The notes under the pieces: model-generated
What the model saw: only the letters and a program-made list of their open reading frames with translations
Told to the model about the DNA's origin: nothing
Databases searched by the model: none
Translations under genes and position numbers: made by a program
In this document: in pieces, positions 9,386 through 20,255 of the stretch
Numbering within the stretch: the stretch's first letter is position 1
Layout: each line of letters opens with the position of its first letter
NCBI RefSeq assembly: GCF_023091745.1
Contig: NC_068920.1
Span: 123,412,622 to 123,476,621, forward strand
Direction: 5' to 3'
Source: Budorcas taxicolor
Lineage: Eukaryota > Chordata > Mammalia > Artiodactyla > Bovidae
Length of the DNA stretch: 64,000 bases

Positions 9386-11544
9386 CATTGTCGCCTCTTT
9401 CTTTTCAGTGCAAAAGTTTATTGAGAAAGCTTTGCTTGAGTCCTCTTGGGGCTGGACAGTAAACTGCGAACCCTGGTTCTCTGTTGTGTTTCCTCCACAG
9501 AATCTGTGACTCAAAACTGGACATAGATTCTAGAGTCTCTTCCCCTTAATGTAAATTCCAGGTCTTTTAGCCATTATCACCATGTATATGTATGTGTGTG
9601 TATAGACATTGATTTCAATGTCTAGTTCTCTGATAAAAGATCTTTAAATCAACTAGGAATAGGATGCCTCATACTAGGTTGCCCTAGTATGACCTTGTGA
9701 TACATTATTGTATGGATTGGGTCATTTATGTTTAATCTTTCATTGTCCCACTGACATTGCTCATAAATTGTCCTGTTTGAACTAGTTTGCTTAACTCTGT
9801 TTGTGTGGATCACAATCTTCCAAGAGGACGTGGAATTTTATTATACTGGTGTTTATAACCCATGTGGGTGAGGGTGCTCTGAGTAGATCTCACCATGAAA
9901 GTGACGAGAGTGCACGGATTTCCATTAGTACACTCTCTCGGTCTAGGAGTCCCTATGAACTGTGGTGGAGAGAGAAGGGTGAGGACTATTACATTACTGT
10001 TACATCACTGCTACTGTTATAGGAACCATTTCAACTCACTTTTTGACTGGCTTTTGCTGGCAGCTCTGCTAATGGCTCTTCCCCAAGAGAGGGAAGTTTC
10101 TGTTCAGGACGGAGGAAACAGGTATGGGAAAATATCCTTTTTATTGTTCCTGAGCCTACAGCTCAAAGAGGGGAGCATTTGTATGCTGGTCACAGGCCCA
10201 GGCAGATGGCAACTTTCTGAGGCACCTGTTTTCCAGCTGTTTGCACCCCCTGTGAAAGCCAGAATGGATGTAAGTAGATATAAAACATTCCACAAACTCT
10301 GTTTAGGATGTTAGTAAGTCGCCAAGTAGAATACTTATTTAAACAAAGTCAGTGGCCAGGGATATTTTTATTTATGTCACATTTTGCCCCGTGTGCATGT
10401 ATTAATCTTGTAGTTGAAAGAGTGAATTGGTATTAACCTGATATGTTGCCATACTCTGAGTTCCCTAGGCCTGTTTTCCATTTGGAATGAAATCAAGAAG
10501 ATTAGGACATGAGCCCTGATCCTTTTTTTAAAAAAATTGTTCTATATCTTGTAAACGAGAAAAGAGACCCTTGTATTTTGGGGTGATGTCATTTTCTTTT
10601 TGGAAGAAGAGTATGAGATTAGTATTTGTCCCTCACCTTTAAGTCTGGCTTTTGATTTAATTATCCCGTGGAAGTAATCTTTTAGTAGGATGTTCTATCA
10701 TAGCTTAAATGCCATTTCTGATTTTGCCTGTGTGGACAGGGCCTGAGTCTCCTCCAAATGTTCAATTAGAATGACTTACGAGAACAAAGTGGGGGAAATG
10801 GCATTGGCTATCATACCAAAGCCATTTGTACTATCAAATAATGACGTTTCTTTTCTAGAAACACATAATTATATTTGGAATTCATGATAACATTCTCCTG
10901 TATTTCAAAATCCAGACCACAAACAGATAAAATATCAGAGGAAAGAAAATGCTTTTGATGTGTCAGAATTCATTTATAGTCCAACTTATAATGCTTTGTC
11001 TTACGTATGTGAATGAGTACTTATCAAAACATAGGAAGGTTATTATTCAAATATTCCATTTCTGAACATTTGTCCAAATGCAGTTTAATGTGCCCTATTA
11101 ACATGAAGAATGTTGAAAGAGGATCCCAAATAGACTTCAGAAGGCAATTAGAAAACTAAATCAGGCTTTGTTCATAAATATTTTAAAAATACTTATTTAA
11201 GCTATAAAAGTAATACATGAACAGATACTTAACATAAAAAGCAAACAATATATCCTTAGTACTTACCAGTTTGGGGTCAAATATCTCTCCTCTGTAAGAA
11301 ATTTTCGAATCTATCTTTTCATGGCTAATACCTTTAAGTTAGCATTTTTTATGATTAATTTTGCAGCTGCCCATTAAAAATATGATTTATTATTTAGGAT
11401 TCTCTTGAACACATTTTGCATTTTGGTTTGCTCTCTTTAGTAAGAGGGAAATTTATAAGGCAGTCTTCTAAAGTGTAGCACTTATTTTATGCCCCTTAAG
11501 TTGTCTGTTTTTATGCTTTGCCTTGTTGAATCAGTCATTGTGGT
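9386..11544. other. unique sequence, no gene seen
   Basis: About 2.2 kb without a recognised young repeat. It contains a perfect 9-bp stem hairpin at 9670-9691 and a chance 139-codon frame at 9895-10314 with no recognised domain. Confidence 0.55.
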
Positions 11545-11672
11545 GCTTTACAACTATTTTTACAAGTATCTTATCTTCTCAGCTAAATTGTAAATAGTGT
11601 AAGTCTGCAGCCTATGTTTTCCATGTTCTGTAGTACATAAAATGTATTATGAACAGTAGGTGCTCAATAAAT
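11545..11672 (+). mobile_element. L2 LINE 3' end
   Basis: Degenerate plus-strand L2 tail ending with the diagnostic 'agtaggtgctcaataaataaa' at 11655-11675. Confidence 0.55.
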
Positions 11673-11827
11673 AAATTTTTAGAAGTACAGATTAGCATTG
11701 GATTGGTTCAAATCTGCTACATAGGGACATAGCCCCTAATATTGCCTTTGGGCATAGATGGTGGTGGTAGAAATATTTTCCCTCTCCTGATTCATTTGTA
11801 GTTTTGCTATATCTTCAGGAAGAATTT

Positions 11828-12826
11828 CATTTTATTTATTTTTTTTCTGGTGTATGTCTTTTAGAATTTAATTTTATTTTGTTACAATTTGTTTCAGAAC
11901 CATAGTTGCTTCTTATTTTTTAAAATATAAATTTATTTATTTTAATTGGAGGTTAATTACTTTACAATATTGTATTGGTTCTGCCATACATCAACATGTA
12001 TCCGCCACAGTTATACACGTGTTCCCCATCCTGAACCCCCCTCCCCCCTCCCTCCCCATACCATCCTTCTGGGTTGTCTCAGTGCACCAGCCCCAAGCAT
12101 CCAGTATCATGCATCGAACCTGGACTGGCGACTCGTTTCATATATGCTATTATATATGTTTCAATGCCAGTCTCCCAAATCATCCCACCCTCTCCCTCTC
12201 CCACAGAGTCCAAAAGTCCATTCTAAACATCTGTGTCTCTTTTTCTGTCTCACATACAGGGTTATCATTACCATCTTTCTAAATTCCATATATATGCATT
12301 AGAATACTGTATTGGTGTTTTTCTTTCTGGCTTACTTCACTCTGTATAATCGGCTCCAGTTTCATCCACCTCATTAGAACTGATTCAAATGTATTCTTTT
12401 TAATGGCTGAGTAATACTCCATTGTGTATATGTACCACAGCTTTCTTATCCATTCATCTGCTGATGGACATCTAGGTTGCTTCCATGTCCTGGCTATTAT
12501 AAACAGTGCTGCGATGAACATTGGGGTACATGTGTCTCTTTCAATTCTGGTTTCCTCGGTGTGTATGCCCAGCAGTGGTATTGCTGGGTCGTAAGGCAGT
12601 TCTATTTCCAGTTTTTTAAGGAATCTCCATAATGTTCTCTATAGTGACTGTACTAGTTTGCATTCCCACCAACAGTGTAAGAGGGTTCCCTTTTCTCCAC
12701 ACCCTCTCCAGCATTTATTGCTTGTAGACTTTTGGATCACAGCCATTCTGACTGGCGTGAAATGGTACCTCATTGTGGTTTTGATTTGCATTTCTCTGAT
12801 AACGAGTGATGTTGAGCATCTTTTCA
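11828..12826 (-). mobile_element. ruminant L1 (L1_BT-like) 3' end
   Basis: Antisense young L1: 3'UTR with the C-rich tract (12037-12058; G-rich on the sense strand), then the ORF2 C-terminus on the minus strand at 12279-12521, including the usual 'DEWIRKLWYIYTMEYYSAIKK' region. It is 5' truncated at about 12826. Flanking aggaagaattt repeats (11818-11828 and 12828-12838) look like a target duplication. L1 homology starts only at about 11920, so about 90 bp between the left duplication and the L1 poly(T) is unexplained. Confidence 0.85.
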
Positions 12827-12843
12827 GGAAGAATTTTAAAATT

Positions 12844-14615
12844 CTGGTTAATTGAAAGTGCTAATTTCATTTTCAGTTCAAGATCTCATCTTACAAAAAT
12901 TTTATTTGGAGAAGGAGAAACAAAATCAGGGTATTTAGATTAGAATAAGGATGCAAAAGTTAAGCTGCTATTTCTTTTAGAGTCTCTCATCTCTCCCATC
13001 CTCTCTTACATGCATTTGACTCTTTATGTGGGATGGTTTCACCATTCTCCCTTCTTCTGACCACAGGCACTGAGTACTAGGGAAAAATGAATGGCAGATT
13101 GGCTGAACTCACCATCAGGGTACTTGATTCATAGCCCGGACACTCCTCAGTTATTCTCAGACATTCATCTCTTCATTTTGCCAACAAATCTGAATTAATC
13201 ACTTATTATTAAGGCAGGAGTTGTGCAGACCTAGAATTACTGTGGGCACAAGACAAACACACCAGCCCCTCAGGGACTTGTACTGTTGGGCTCTGTCAAG
13301 ATTTTAAATAAACTCCATTACAGAGAGGATGTGAACTGCTTAAAGCCTAGTGGTGTCGGAGAAAAAATTAGACATCTGCAGACTGATTCACAAAGTAATT
13401 GTGTGGCTCTTCAGTTTAACTTAAACTTAATTCAGGTTAGATAAAAAAATACAAAATCAATTTGACTTTTCCAGTCTAAGGAGAAAAATGCCTTAAAAGT
13501 AACTTTTAAAAAATAAATTCTAATAAATATAGAAAATTACATATAAATTATAATCCCATATGACAGCTTCTTGTGAAGAATTACAGTCCCCCACAACTAT
13601 TAAGTAACCTATCAAGTAACTACTTACATTTTCTCCCCTTTTCAGCAGAAGTTGACACGGTGTTGTGGGTGTCCTGTGGAATGAATGAGGACTACACAGG
13701 GACATCCGACTTGGTTAGAAACAGAAGAAAAACACATGTAAGAATTAAAGATTTTAAAATTAAAAAAAAAAAAAAAAGAAACAGAAGAAAATGTGACCAT
13801 GATTTCAAGGATGATCCAGTATAGCTTGGCAACAGTCCTTGGTAGCTCTCCTGCTGAGTTTTTTTGGGGAACACAAATGGAAAAAACAATGAAGATAAAA
13901 TTTCTAGGAAATAACCCAATCAGGTGTTGCTTAATGGAGTCTACTGTCATTAAAATCCAATTCGATTCATTTGGAGAGTGAAATATCACAATTGCAGCTA
14001 CACCATAATCGCTTTTGGAAGATGGAATTTGTATAAGCTGGGTTAATCCCTTGATCACCAATTCAAATAAAAATAGATAAAACATGAGGAACTTGGCAGG
14101 GGTAAAGGACTGGGAATAGCAATAATGATGCCAGAAGGTGTCTTTCCTGCCAAAGGGAATTGGCATAGGAATAGTCCTCTGAGCCCAAATACTGGAAATT
14201 GCAAGCTGGTATAGACCAAAGACAGATTGTCCACGTCCAGTAAGAGAGCAGGAATTCTGTTGACCCAACCAGATCACAAGTGAACAGACTCTCTGGCCTG
14301 CACACCTGGCCTCATGCAGAAATTTGCATTTCTTTCCATTTAGAGTTTGGCTTTCTGTTAGCCTGCAAGTAGTTTAATGGCTTGTCATGAACAAGTTCTC
14401 TCTTTGTAAAATATAGCAGAGACAGTGTCTCTCTCAGGGGTGAGCTACTCTGTGTTTGTAGAAGAGGTTCTTTCCATGGAATGATTAGGAAATTGGTCAG
14501 TGAATTGTGACTGTATGCCCAGAGATGACCCTCTGGAGATCTGAAGGGGATAAGAGCTACCACAAAATCCCAATAGACTTCAGGGCATAAACGTATATCC
14601 AAAGTCTCAGCAGTA
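12844..14615. other. unique sequence with an L2-like trace, no gene seen
   Basis: Mostly unique. About 13160-13295 resembles a degraded antisense L2 tail ('cttattattaaggcagg', 'cagggacttgtactg'). The longest minus-strand frame (13642-14277) runs through an inserted poly(A), read as a phenylalanine run, so it is not a gene. Confidence 0.55.
13732..13776 (+). mobile_element. 45-bp poly(A)-ended retro-insertion with perfect target duplication
   Basis: A segment of about 29 bp plus a 16-nt A-run lies between two exact 15-bp copies of AGAAACAGAAGAAAA (13717-13731 and 13777-13791). The purine-rich target and A tail are the signature of L1-driven target-primed insertion. The body is too short to assign to a source. 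Confidence 0.8.
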
Positions 14616-14620
14616 TTGTA

Positions 14621-14838
14621 CTGTGCATGCTAAGTTGCTTCAGTCATGTCCTACTTTGTGACCCTTTGGACCCCACCAGGCTCCTTCATCCATGGGATTC
14701 TCCAGGCAAGAATACTGGGGTGGGTTGCCATGCCTTCCTCCAGGGGATCTTCCCCCACCTAGGGATTGAGCCCTTATCTCTTGTGTCTCCTGCATTGACA
14801 TGTGGGTTCTTTACCACTAGCGCCACCTGGGAAGCTGG
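14621..14838 (-). mobile_element. Bov-tA SINE
   Basis: Antisense Bov-tA: 'gcttcagtcatgtcct', 'gggattctccaggcaagaatact', then the tRNA-like head ending 'accactagcgccacctgggaagc'. Confidence 0.85.
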
Positions 14839-14847
14839 GTATTGCTC

Positions 14848-15190
14848 TCAGTTCAGTTCAGTTCAGTTCATTTCAGTCGCTCAGTCGTGTCTGACTCTTT
14901 GCGACCCCACGAATCACAGCACTCCAGGCCTCCCTGTCCATCACCAACTCTCGGAGTTCACTCAGACTCACGTCCATCGAGTCAGTGATGCCATCCAGCC
15001 ATCTCATCCTCTGTCGTCCCCTTCTTCTCCTGCCCCCAATCCCTCCCAGCATCAGAGTCTTTTCCAGTGAGTCAACTCTTCGCATGAAGTGGCCAAAGTA
15101 CTGGAGTTTCAGCTTTAGCATCATTCCTTCCAAAGAAATCCCAGGGCTGATCTCCTTCAGAATGGACTGGTTGGATCTCCTTCGGCAGTC
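14848..15190 (-). mobile_element. BovB LINE 3' end (young)
   Basis: Antisense BovB tail starting with four ttcag repeats (about 14850-14872) and 'gtcgctcagtcgtgtctgac', 5' truncated after 'ggttggatctcctt'. It retains an open minus-strand segment with RT C-terminal residues (RRRRGRQRMRWLDGITDSMD, about 15000-15060). It directly abuts the Bov-tA. Confidence 0.85.
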
Positions 15191-16824
15191 TTAATTACAA
15201 GGCCATTACCTTGAATTTGAAATACTTTGACAATCTGTTATAATTAGCAGGTATGGGGTGAAATTGGCAAATTCTTCTAACATACTATAAGCAAAATGGA
15301 ATTTCAAAGTCATGTTTACATTAGTTTTCATGACAAACCTTTATTACCTCACATACCAAAAAATTGGCATGGTATTTAAAGTTTTTAGGTTTTCAGTGAA
15401 AAAAGACCCTATAAGAATCTCTACTAGGCTGTACTTGATTGCCTGTACATTGGATAGGATCCTTTTGACTGAAAGTTATGGAAAGCCAAGGTCAGAAGGG
15501 TTTAAACAATAAACAATATGAATAATTTGTTATCTCACTTAACAAGAAGACCCGACAGAGGGTTCCAAAACCAGCACTTCAGAAACATCACCAAGGTCTC
15601 ACATTCTTTCCATTTTGCCCTTCTCTGTGAGCTTGGTACCTTTTTCTGGTACCAAGATGACTGCAGAGTTGCGGCATTGTAATGGACACAACCATAGTTC
15701 CTGCCCAGCTCTTTTTTGTAGAAGAAACTTATTATTGAGGAAATTCTTCCAGAGACTTCTCAGCAGACTTCATGTGTCAATTTATTGGCCAAGAGTGGAT
15801 CATACTCCCTTCCTAAATCAGTCAGTAGTGGGGTGAATGGGCTCATGAACTGACTACTTAGCACTACAGACTAATCAGGATTTACTGCTACAGGCTAATC
15901 AGGATTTACTTCCAAGTCAAGTTGGGCGATAGTGTCTCTCTGAATAAAAATATCACACACACATACATATGTGCGTGGTTCTCCAACAATAGCCAACCGC
16001 CGAAATGTGTGCTCTCCAGAAGCAGAAGCTGAGACAAGGTTTGAGGTGTGAGATATTATTAGGGTTTAATTCCTATTAAGGGAAGGTGCAGGAAGCAGGA
16101 CTGAGCAGAGGAAGAAGCTGAACCGTGACGTAGCTCTGAAGAAGCTTTGGCCAAGAAAGTGGAGGGTTTGGGGGCAAGTGTTGCCCAGGGGTATCCTGCC
16201 TCAGGTCTTTATATATATATCCTGACCAGGCTATGTATGCCTATGTATATACCTATCTGAACATTCCCCAGATGTGGGCTACTGGCCAAGGCCGCTCTGC
16301 AGCTGAGGTAGACCTGGAAGAGTGTGCTCTCCATTCTGGGCAGAAGGTCTTCCTTGCAGGGGGAGGTGGATGGTACATTCCCAGGTGTACCACACCCACC
16401 AATGTCTGTTACAGCCCAGTGTGCAAAAGTGCATACACACGAAAAAAAAAAAATACAGCCACATTTCTTTAAAAGGATTCTGTAGTTTCTTCTGTTCCCC
16501 TTCCTCTGTTCCCAGCCTCAGTTATTTCAGAGTTGCAGTGTTTTATTGAATGTGACCACCACGTGTGGATCATAGATGTTTAGAGCTCAAACAGCTCTTG
16601 GAGCTCACCTGTTCAATTAGAAAACCAAGGGGTTGGGTTAGATAATTAAGCTGAGGTGCAAATGAGATCTGGGATTGAATATGAAAACTTGCATGTCGTG
16701 GGCATTCAATGAATATTCCTCCAATTGAGGATTCAAATCCTGTTCTCCTGACTTTTAGACTTCTAATCCAAGGATTTTTGTCTCTCAACATATGCTTCCT
16801 TGTATGTGTGTGTGCTCAGCATAT

Positions 16825-16830
<6 letters not shown>
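15191..16830. other. unique and ancient-repeat sequence, no gene seen
   Basis: About 15440-15700 resembles an unnamed ancient mammalian repeat ('ttgttatctcacttaacaagaag'). A 24-bp tandem duplication lies at 15864-15911 and an A-run at 16442-16453. Frames here are short and domain-free. Confidence 0.5.

Positions 16831-16864
<34 letters not shown>
16831..16864. repeat. (GT)17 microsatellite
   Basis: Perfect GT dinucleotide run, preceded by a duplicated 'catatgcttcc' (about 16790-16800 and 16820-16830) with a short interrupted GT tract between the copies. Confidence 0.95.
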
Positions 16865-16866
<2 letters not shown>

Positions 16867-17272
16867 ATGTGTGAGTGTAGGCAGGGGTTTGCAGGGAGAG
16901 ATACAGAGACAGCAAGAGAATTAGTTTAACATGTTTCAATTAGGCAGTCTGGGATTTTATGTTGTACTTATAGAAGTCCTGCAAATCAGAATGATTTCAC
17001 TTGAAAAAATGGAGGCAGCTTTATCTGGCATTCAAATAGGTTTTGTTTTATGGGCTGTGTTGAGGCCACAAACTCAAACTTGGGTGGGGCAGTAGCTACT
17101 AAATCCAGCTGATTATTGCTATGGGGCAATGCAGGCAAGATGTCTTGCTTTCTCAAGAGAAGCTGGAGAGCTGGATTTTTAGATAGTATTTCCAAAATTT
17201 CTAGTGTTGATTCAATAGCATAAAAACATGGTGTTTGCCAGCTCTAAGCATGCTAAGTTTCAAATTCAAATC

Positions 17273-17712
17273 CAGCAGTTCTCAGCCTGGGGCAAGTTTG
17301 CATGCTTTCTCCCTCCCCCTCTGTGGAGATATTTGGCATTGAAAGTGAAAGTATTAGTTGCTTAGTTGTGTCCAAGTCTTTGCGACCTCCTGGACTATAG
17401 CCCACCAGGCTCCTCTGTCCATGGGATGCTCCAGGCAAGAATACTGGAGTAGGTTGCCATTCCCTTCTTCAGGGGATCTTCTTGACCCAGGGATCGAACC
17501 CAGGTCTCTTGCATTGCAGGCAGATTCTTTACCATCTAAACCACCGGACTCTCTGGGTTTATTTCTGGTTGTTACAAGTGGAGTAAGAAATGCTACTGGC
17601 ATCCGAAGGCCTGAGATGCTGCTAAGCATCCCATGATGCCCAGGTCATTCCCTACAGCAAAGAGTTAACCTGGTCCAAAATGTCAATAGTGCTGAGTTTG
17701 AGAAGCTCTGCT
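17273..17712 (+). mobile_element. MER5A (hAT-Charlie) split by Bov-tA
   Basis: Plus-strand MER5A: left part 17273-17340 ('cagttctcagcctgggg', 'ggagatatttggcatt') and right part about 17560-17712 ('tgctactggcatccg', 'gatgctgctaagcatccc', 'ccaaaatgtcaatagtgctgag'). It is an old transposase-less element interrupted by a younger ruminant SINE. Confidence 0.8.
17341..17556 (-). mobile_element. Bov-tA SINE inside MER5A
   Basis: Antisense Bov-tA: 'gaaagtgaaagtattagttgctt', 'gggatgctccaggcaagaatactgg', B-box complement 'gatcgaaccc', head ending 'accatctaaaccaccgg'. Confidence 0.9.
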
Positions 17713-17997
17713 TTAGTCATATCTTAAAGGAAAAAGATAGAAACTGTCTCTTTTTCACTGGAACATCCTGCTTGAATGATGGCAGCTGGAACCTGCCCAA
17801 GAACAAGGAAGTGAAATTTCAGGACTTCAAAAATCAATGCCTTTTAAAATGGTTACTGATCAGCAAATGGCCAAAAAAGCATATGAAAAGATGCTCAACA
17901 TCACTAATCACCACATAAATGCAAATCAAAACAATAATAGATATCATCTCAGACTCATTAGGATGACTACTAAAATAGCTAGTGGGAAGCTGCAGTA

Positions 17998-18082
17998 TTC
18001 AGCCTGGTGCTCTGTGATGACCTGGACGGGATGGATGGTGGGTGGGTGGGAGGCAGGGGGTACATGAGGGAGGGATTATATG

Positions 18083-18134
<52 letters not shown>

Positions 18135-18219
18135 CAGCTGATTCACTTAGTTGTACAGCAGAAACTAACAATATTGTAAAGCAATTACACTCCAATAAAA
18201 AACCCTAGAAAATAACAAG
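17998..18219 (+). mobile_element. ruminant L1 3' end nested in an old L1
   Basis: Plus-strand ruminant L1 terminal segment: G-rich 'ggtgggtgggtgggaggcag', an (AC)n expansion, 'cagctgattcacttagttgtac', 'ttgtaaagcaattacactccaata' and an A-rich tail. Short flanking copies of aagctgcag (17994-18002 and 18220-18228) are consistent with a target duplication. Confidence 0.75.
18086..18124. repeat. (AC)19 microsatellite followed by (TA)n
   Basis: Dinucleotide AC run inside the nested ruminant L1 3'UTR, followed by a short TA run (18124-18134). It probably grew from the 'tatgtatac' motif of that UTR. Confidence 0.95.
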
Positions 18220-18906
18220 CTGCAGGTATGTGACCTTGGAATCTTTGTGTACTATTGATGAAACTATGATATAGTACAACTGCTATGGAAAATACTATGG
18301 TAGTTCTTCAAAAAAATGGAAACTACAACTATCAGCAGTTCTACTCCTAGGTATATAGCCAAAATAATTTTAGATCTGCTGGAGAGGTATTTGCATACCT
18401 ATAGCAGCATTTTTCACAATAGCCACTGATGAATGAATGGATAAAGAATATAATGAGGTTTATACCTTCAGTGGACTACTATACGGCCTTAAAAACAAAG
18501 GAAATTGTCACATGCCTCAACACAGTGAACCTTGAGGATGTTACTCAAAATAAACCAGTGACAGAAGGGCAAATACGGTATGACTCCGCTTGTATGAAAG
18601 TAGGTAAAGTAATCAAATTCATAGATATGGAGAGTAGAATGGTAATTACCAGGGGATGGTGGGAGGGGGCAAGGAAGGGTCATTGTTTAATGGGTATAGA
18701 GCTTCAGTTCTGTAAGATGAAAAGGTTCTGGAGACTGTTTTTCAACAATGTAATAAATATACTTAACACTACTGGACTGTATACCTAAAAATGGTTAAGA
18801 TGGTAAATTTTATGATATGTGCTTTTTATCACAATAAAAAAGATGAGTAAGCTGAAAAATAGTCCACCAATAAATTCTAATTTCATTTGAAATCAGTTAT
18901 ACCAAG

Positions 18907-19183
18907 TGGAGAAGGCAGTGGCACCCCACTCCAGTACTCTTGCCTGGAAAATCCCATGGGCAGAGGAGCCTGGTAGGTTGCAGTCCATGGGGTCGCTAAG
19001 AGTCGGACACGACTGACCGACTTCACTTTCACTTTTCACTTTCATGCATTGGAGAAGGAAATGGCAACCCACTCCAGTGTTCTTGCCTGGAGAATCCCAG
19101 GGATGGAGGAGCCTGGTGGGCTGCCGTCTCTGGGGTCGCACAGAGTCGGACCCGACTGAAGTGACTTAGCAGCAGCAGCATCA
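18907..19183 (+). mobile_element. BovA2 SINE (Bov-A dimer)
   Basis: Plus-strand dimer: first monomer from 'tggagaaggcagtggcacc', linker 'ttcactttcacttttcactttc' (about 19022-19043), second monomer from 'ggagaaggaaatggcaaccc', tail 'gacttagcagcagcagcatc'. Flanking ataccaag at 18899-18906 and 19184-19191 is a target duplication. Confidence 0.9.
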
Positions 19184-19191
19184 TACCAAGG

Positions 19192-19606
19192 GCATTTTTG
19201 AAAAACAAAGACTACGACAACAAAATTGTTTGTAGATACTCAAATCGTGTTTTTCTCTGCATTCAAGGAGAGAAGCATCTAAGGAGTTGACCTGTGGCTG
19301 AGTGACAGGGAGTCAGAATTACAGGGGTCATGCATCTGTCCTACCCGGACCCCTCATGGCCCAGTGTCCTGATGAATTAATGTGATCAGATCGCCAAGGA
19401 GTCTCCTGATCTGAGGAGCTGGTGGAACGAGTGCTCCTTCTGATTGAAACGAAAACTGTCAGTGTTGTGTCTTCTTCCCTGCTGTATGATGAATGACTCC
19501 GACTCTGTGCTCTAAAACTTCCAGAAGTTGGTTTCTGATATGAAAATCAAGATTTTAGAGTTTTATTTCTGTCTTTCTCTCCAAATCTCTGCTATATGTT
19601 TAAAAT
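19192..19606. other. unique sequence, no gene seen
   Basis: No recognised repeat or coding signal. Confidence 0.5.
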
Positions 19607-19812
19607 GGCCTTTCCTGATGGCTCAGTGGGTGAAGGATCCACCTGCCAGTGCAGGAGACACAGGTTCGATCCCTGGGTTAGGAAGATCCTTTAGAGAAGG
19701 CAATGGCACCCCACTCCAGTACTCTTGCCTGGAAAATCCCATGGACAGAGGAGCCTGGTAGGCTGCAGTCCATGGGGTCACAAAGAGTTGGCCATGACTG
19801 AGCGACTGATGC
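19607..19812 (+). mobile_element. Bov-tA SINE
   Basis: Plus-strand element: tRNA-like head 'ctttcctgatggctcagtgg' with A/B-box remnants ('ggttcgatccc' near 19661), then the Bov-A body ending 'gccatgactgagcgactgatg'. Flanking tgtttaaaat / tgtttagaat are possible target duplications. Confidence 0.9.
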
Positions 19813-20124
19813 ACACAGGCATGCATGTGTTTAGAATATCTATTCTGAAATCAGTTACATTTTTCATTCTGGGTTGTAGACAGTGAGTTAGAAGGCCATC
19901 TCTGATACCCAGAGTGAGGGCAGAGGAAAGTGGAAGGGGTGGAATATGTCAAAACTCCATCCTGATACTCAGGTTGCCTTCTTTGCCCTCCTGTGAGTTC
20001 CTGGGCAGGGTCTATATCTTCATCCTGTGCCACCAGGCTTGGTTGGCACAACAGGAGCTTACTAAGAAGGTGTTTGAATCAAGGAAGGAATGAAGGAGTG
20101 AGTGACTTGACCTCTTTTTTTCTA

Positions 20125-20255
20125 GGACTTTCTTGGCAGTCCAGTAATTAAGACTCTGTGCTTTCACTTCAGGGGGCACTAGTTCAGTCCCTGGTCAGGG
20201 AACTAGGATCCTGCAGGTCGCACAGCCAAAAAGAGAATAAATAAATAAATGGAAA
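20125..20255 (+). mobile_element. CHR-type SINE (short form)
   Basis: Plus-strand 'ggactttcttggcagtccagtaattaag', B-box region 'gttcagtccctggtcagg', 'cacagccaaaaagag' and an A-rich (AATA)n tail. Moderately diverged. Confidence 0.8.

Larger units (their letters stand above)
17838..18838 (+). mobile_element. old L1 3' end, split by a younger L1
   Basis: Plus-strand L1 ORF2 tail ('gatcagcaaatggccaaaaaagcatatg', 'aaaagatgctcaacatcact') and 3'UTR ('taatgggtatagagcttcag', 'gttaagatggtaaattttatg', ending in an A-rich tail at about 18838). It is interrupted at about 17998-18219 by a ruminant L1 3' end. A degenerate 119-codon frame at 18429-18788 is L1 sequence. Confidence 0.8.

Noticed and set aside
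9895..10314. 139-codon plus-strand frame
   Set aside because: Single frame in unique DNA with no recognised domain or splice context, within the range expected by chance in 64 kb.
13642..14277. 211-codon minus-strand frame
   Set aside because: It includes the inserted poly(A) as a phenylalanine run and the retro-insertion's target duplications. No domain recognised and no plausible gene structure.
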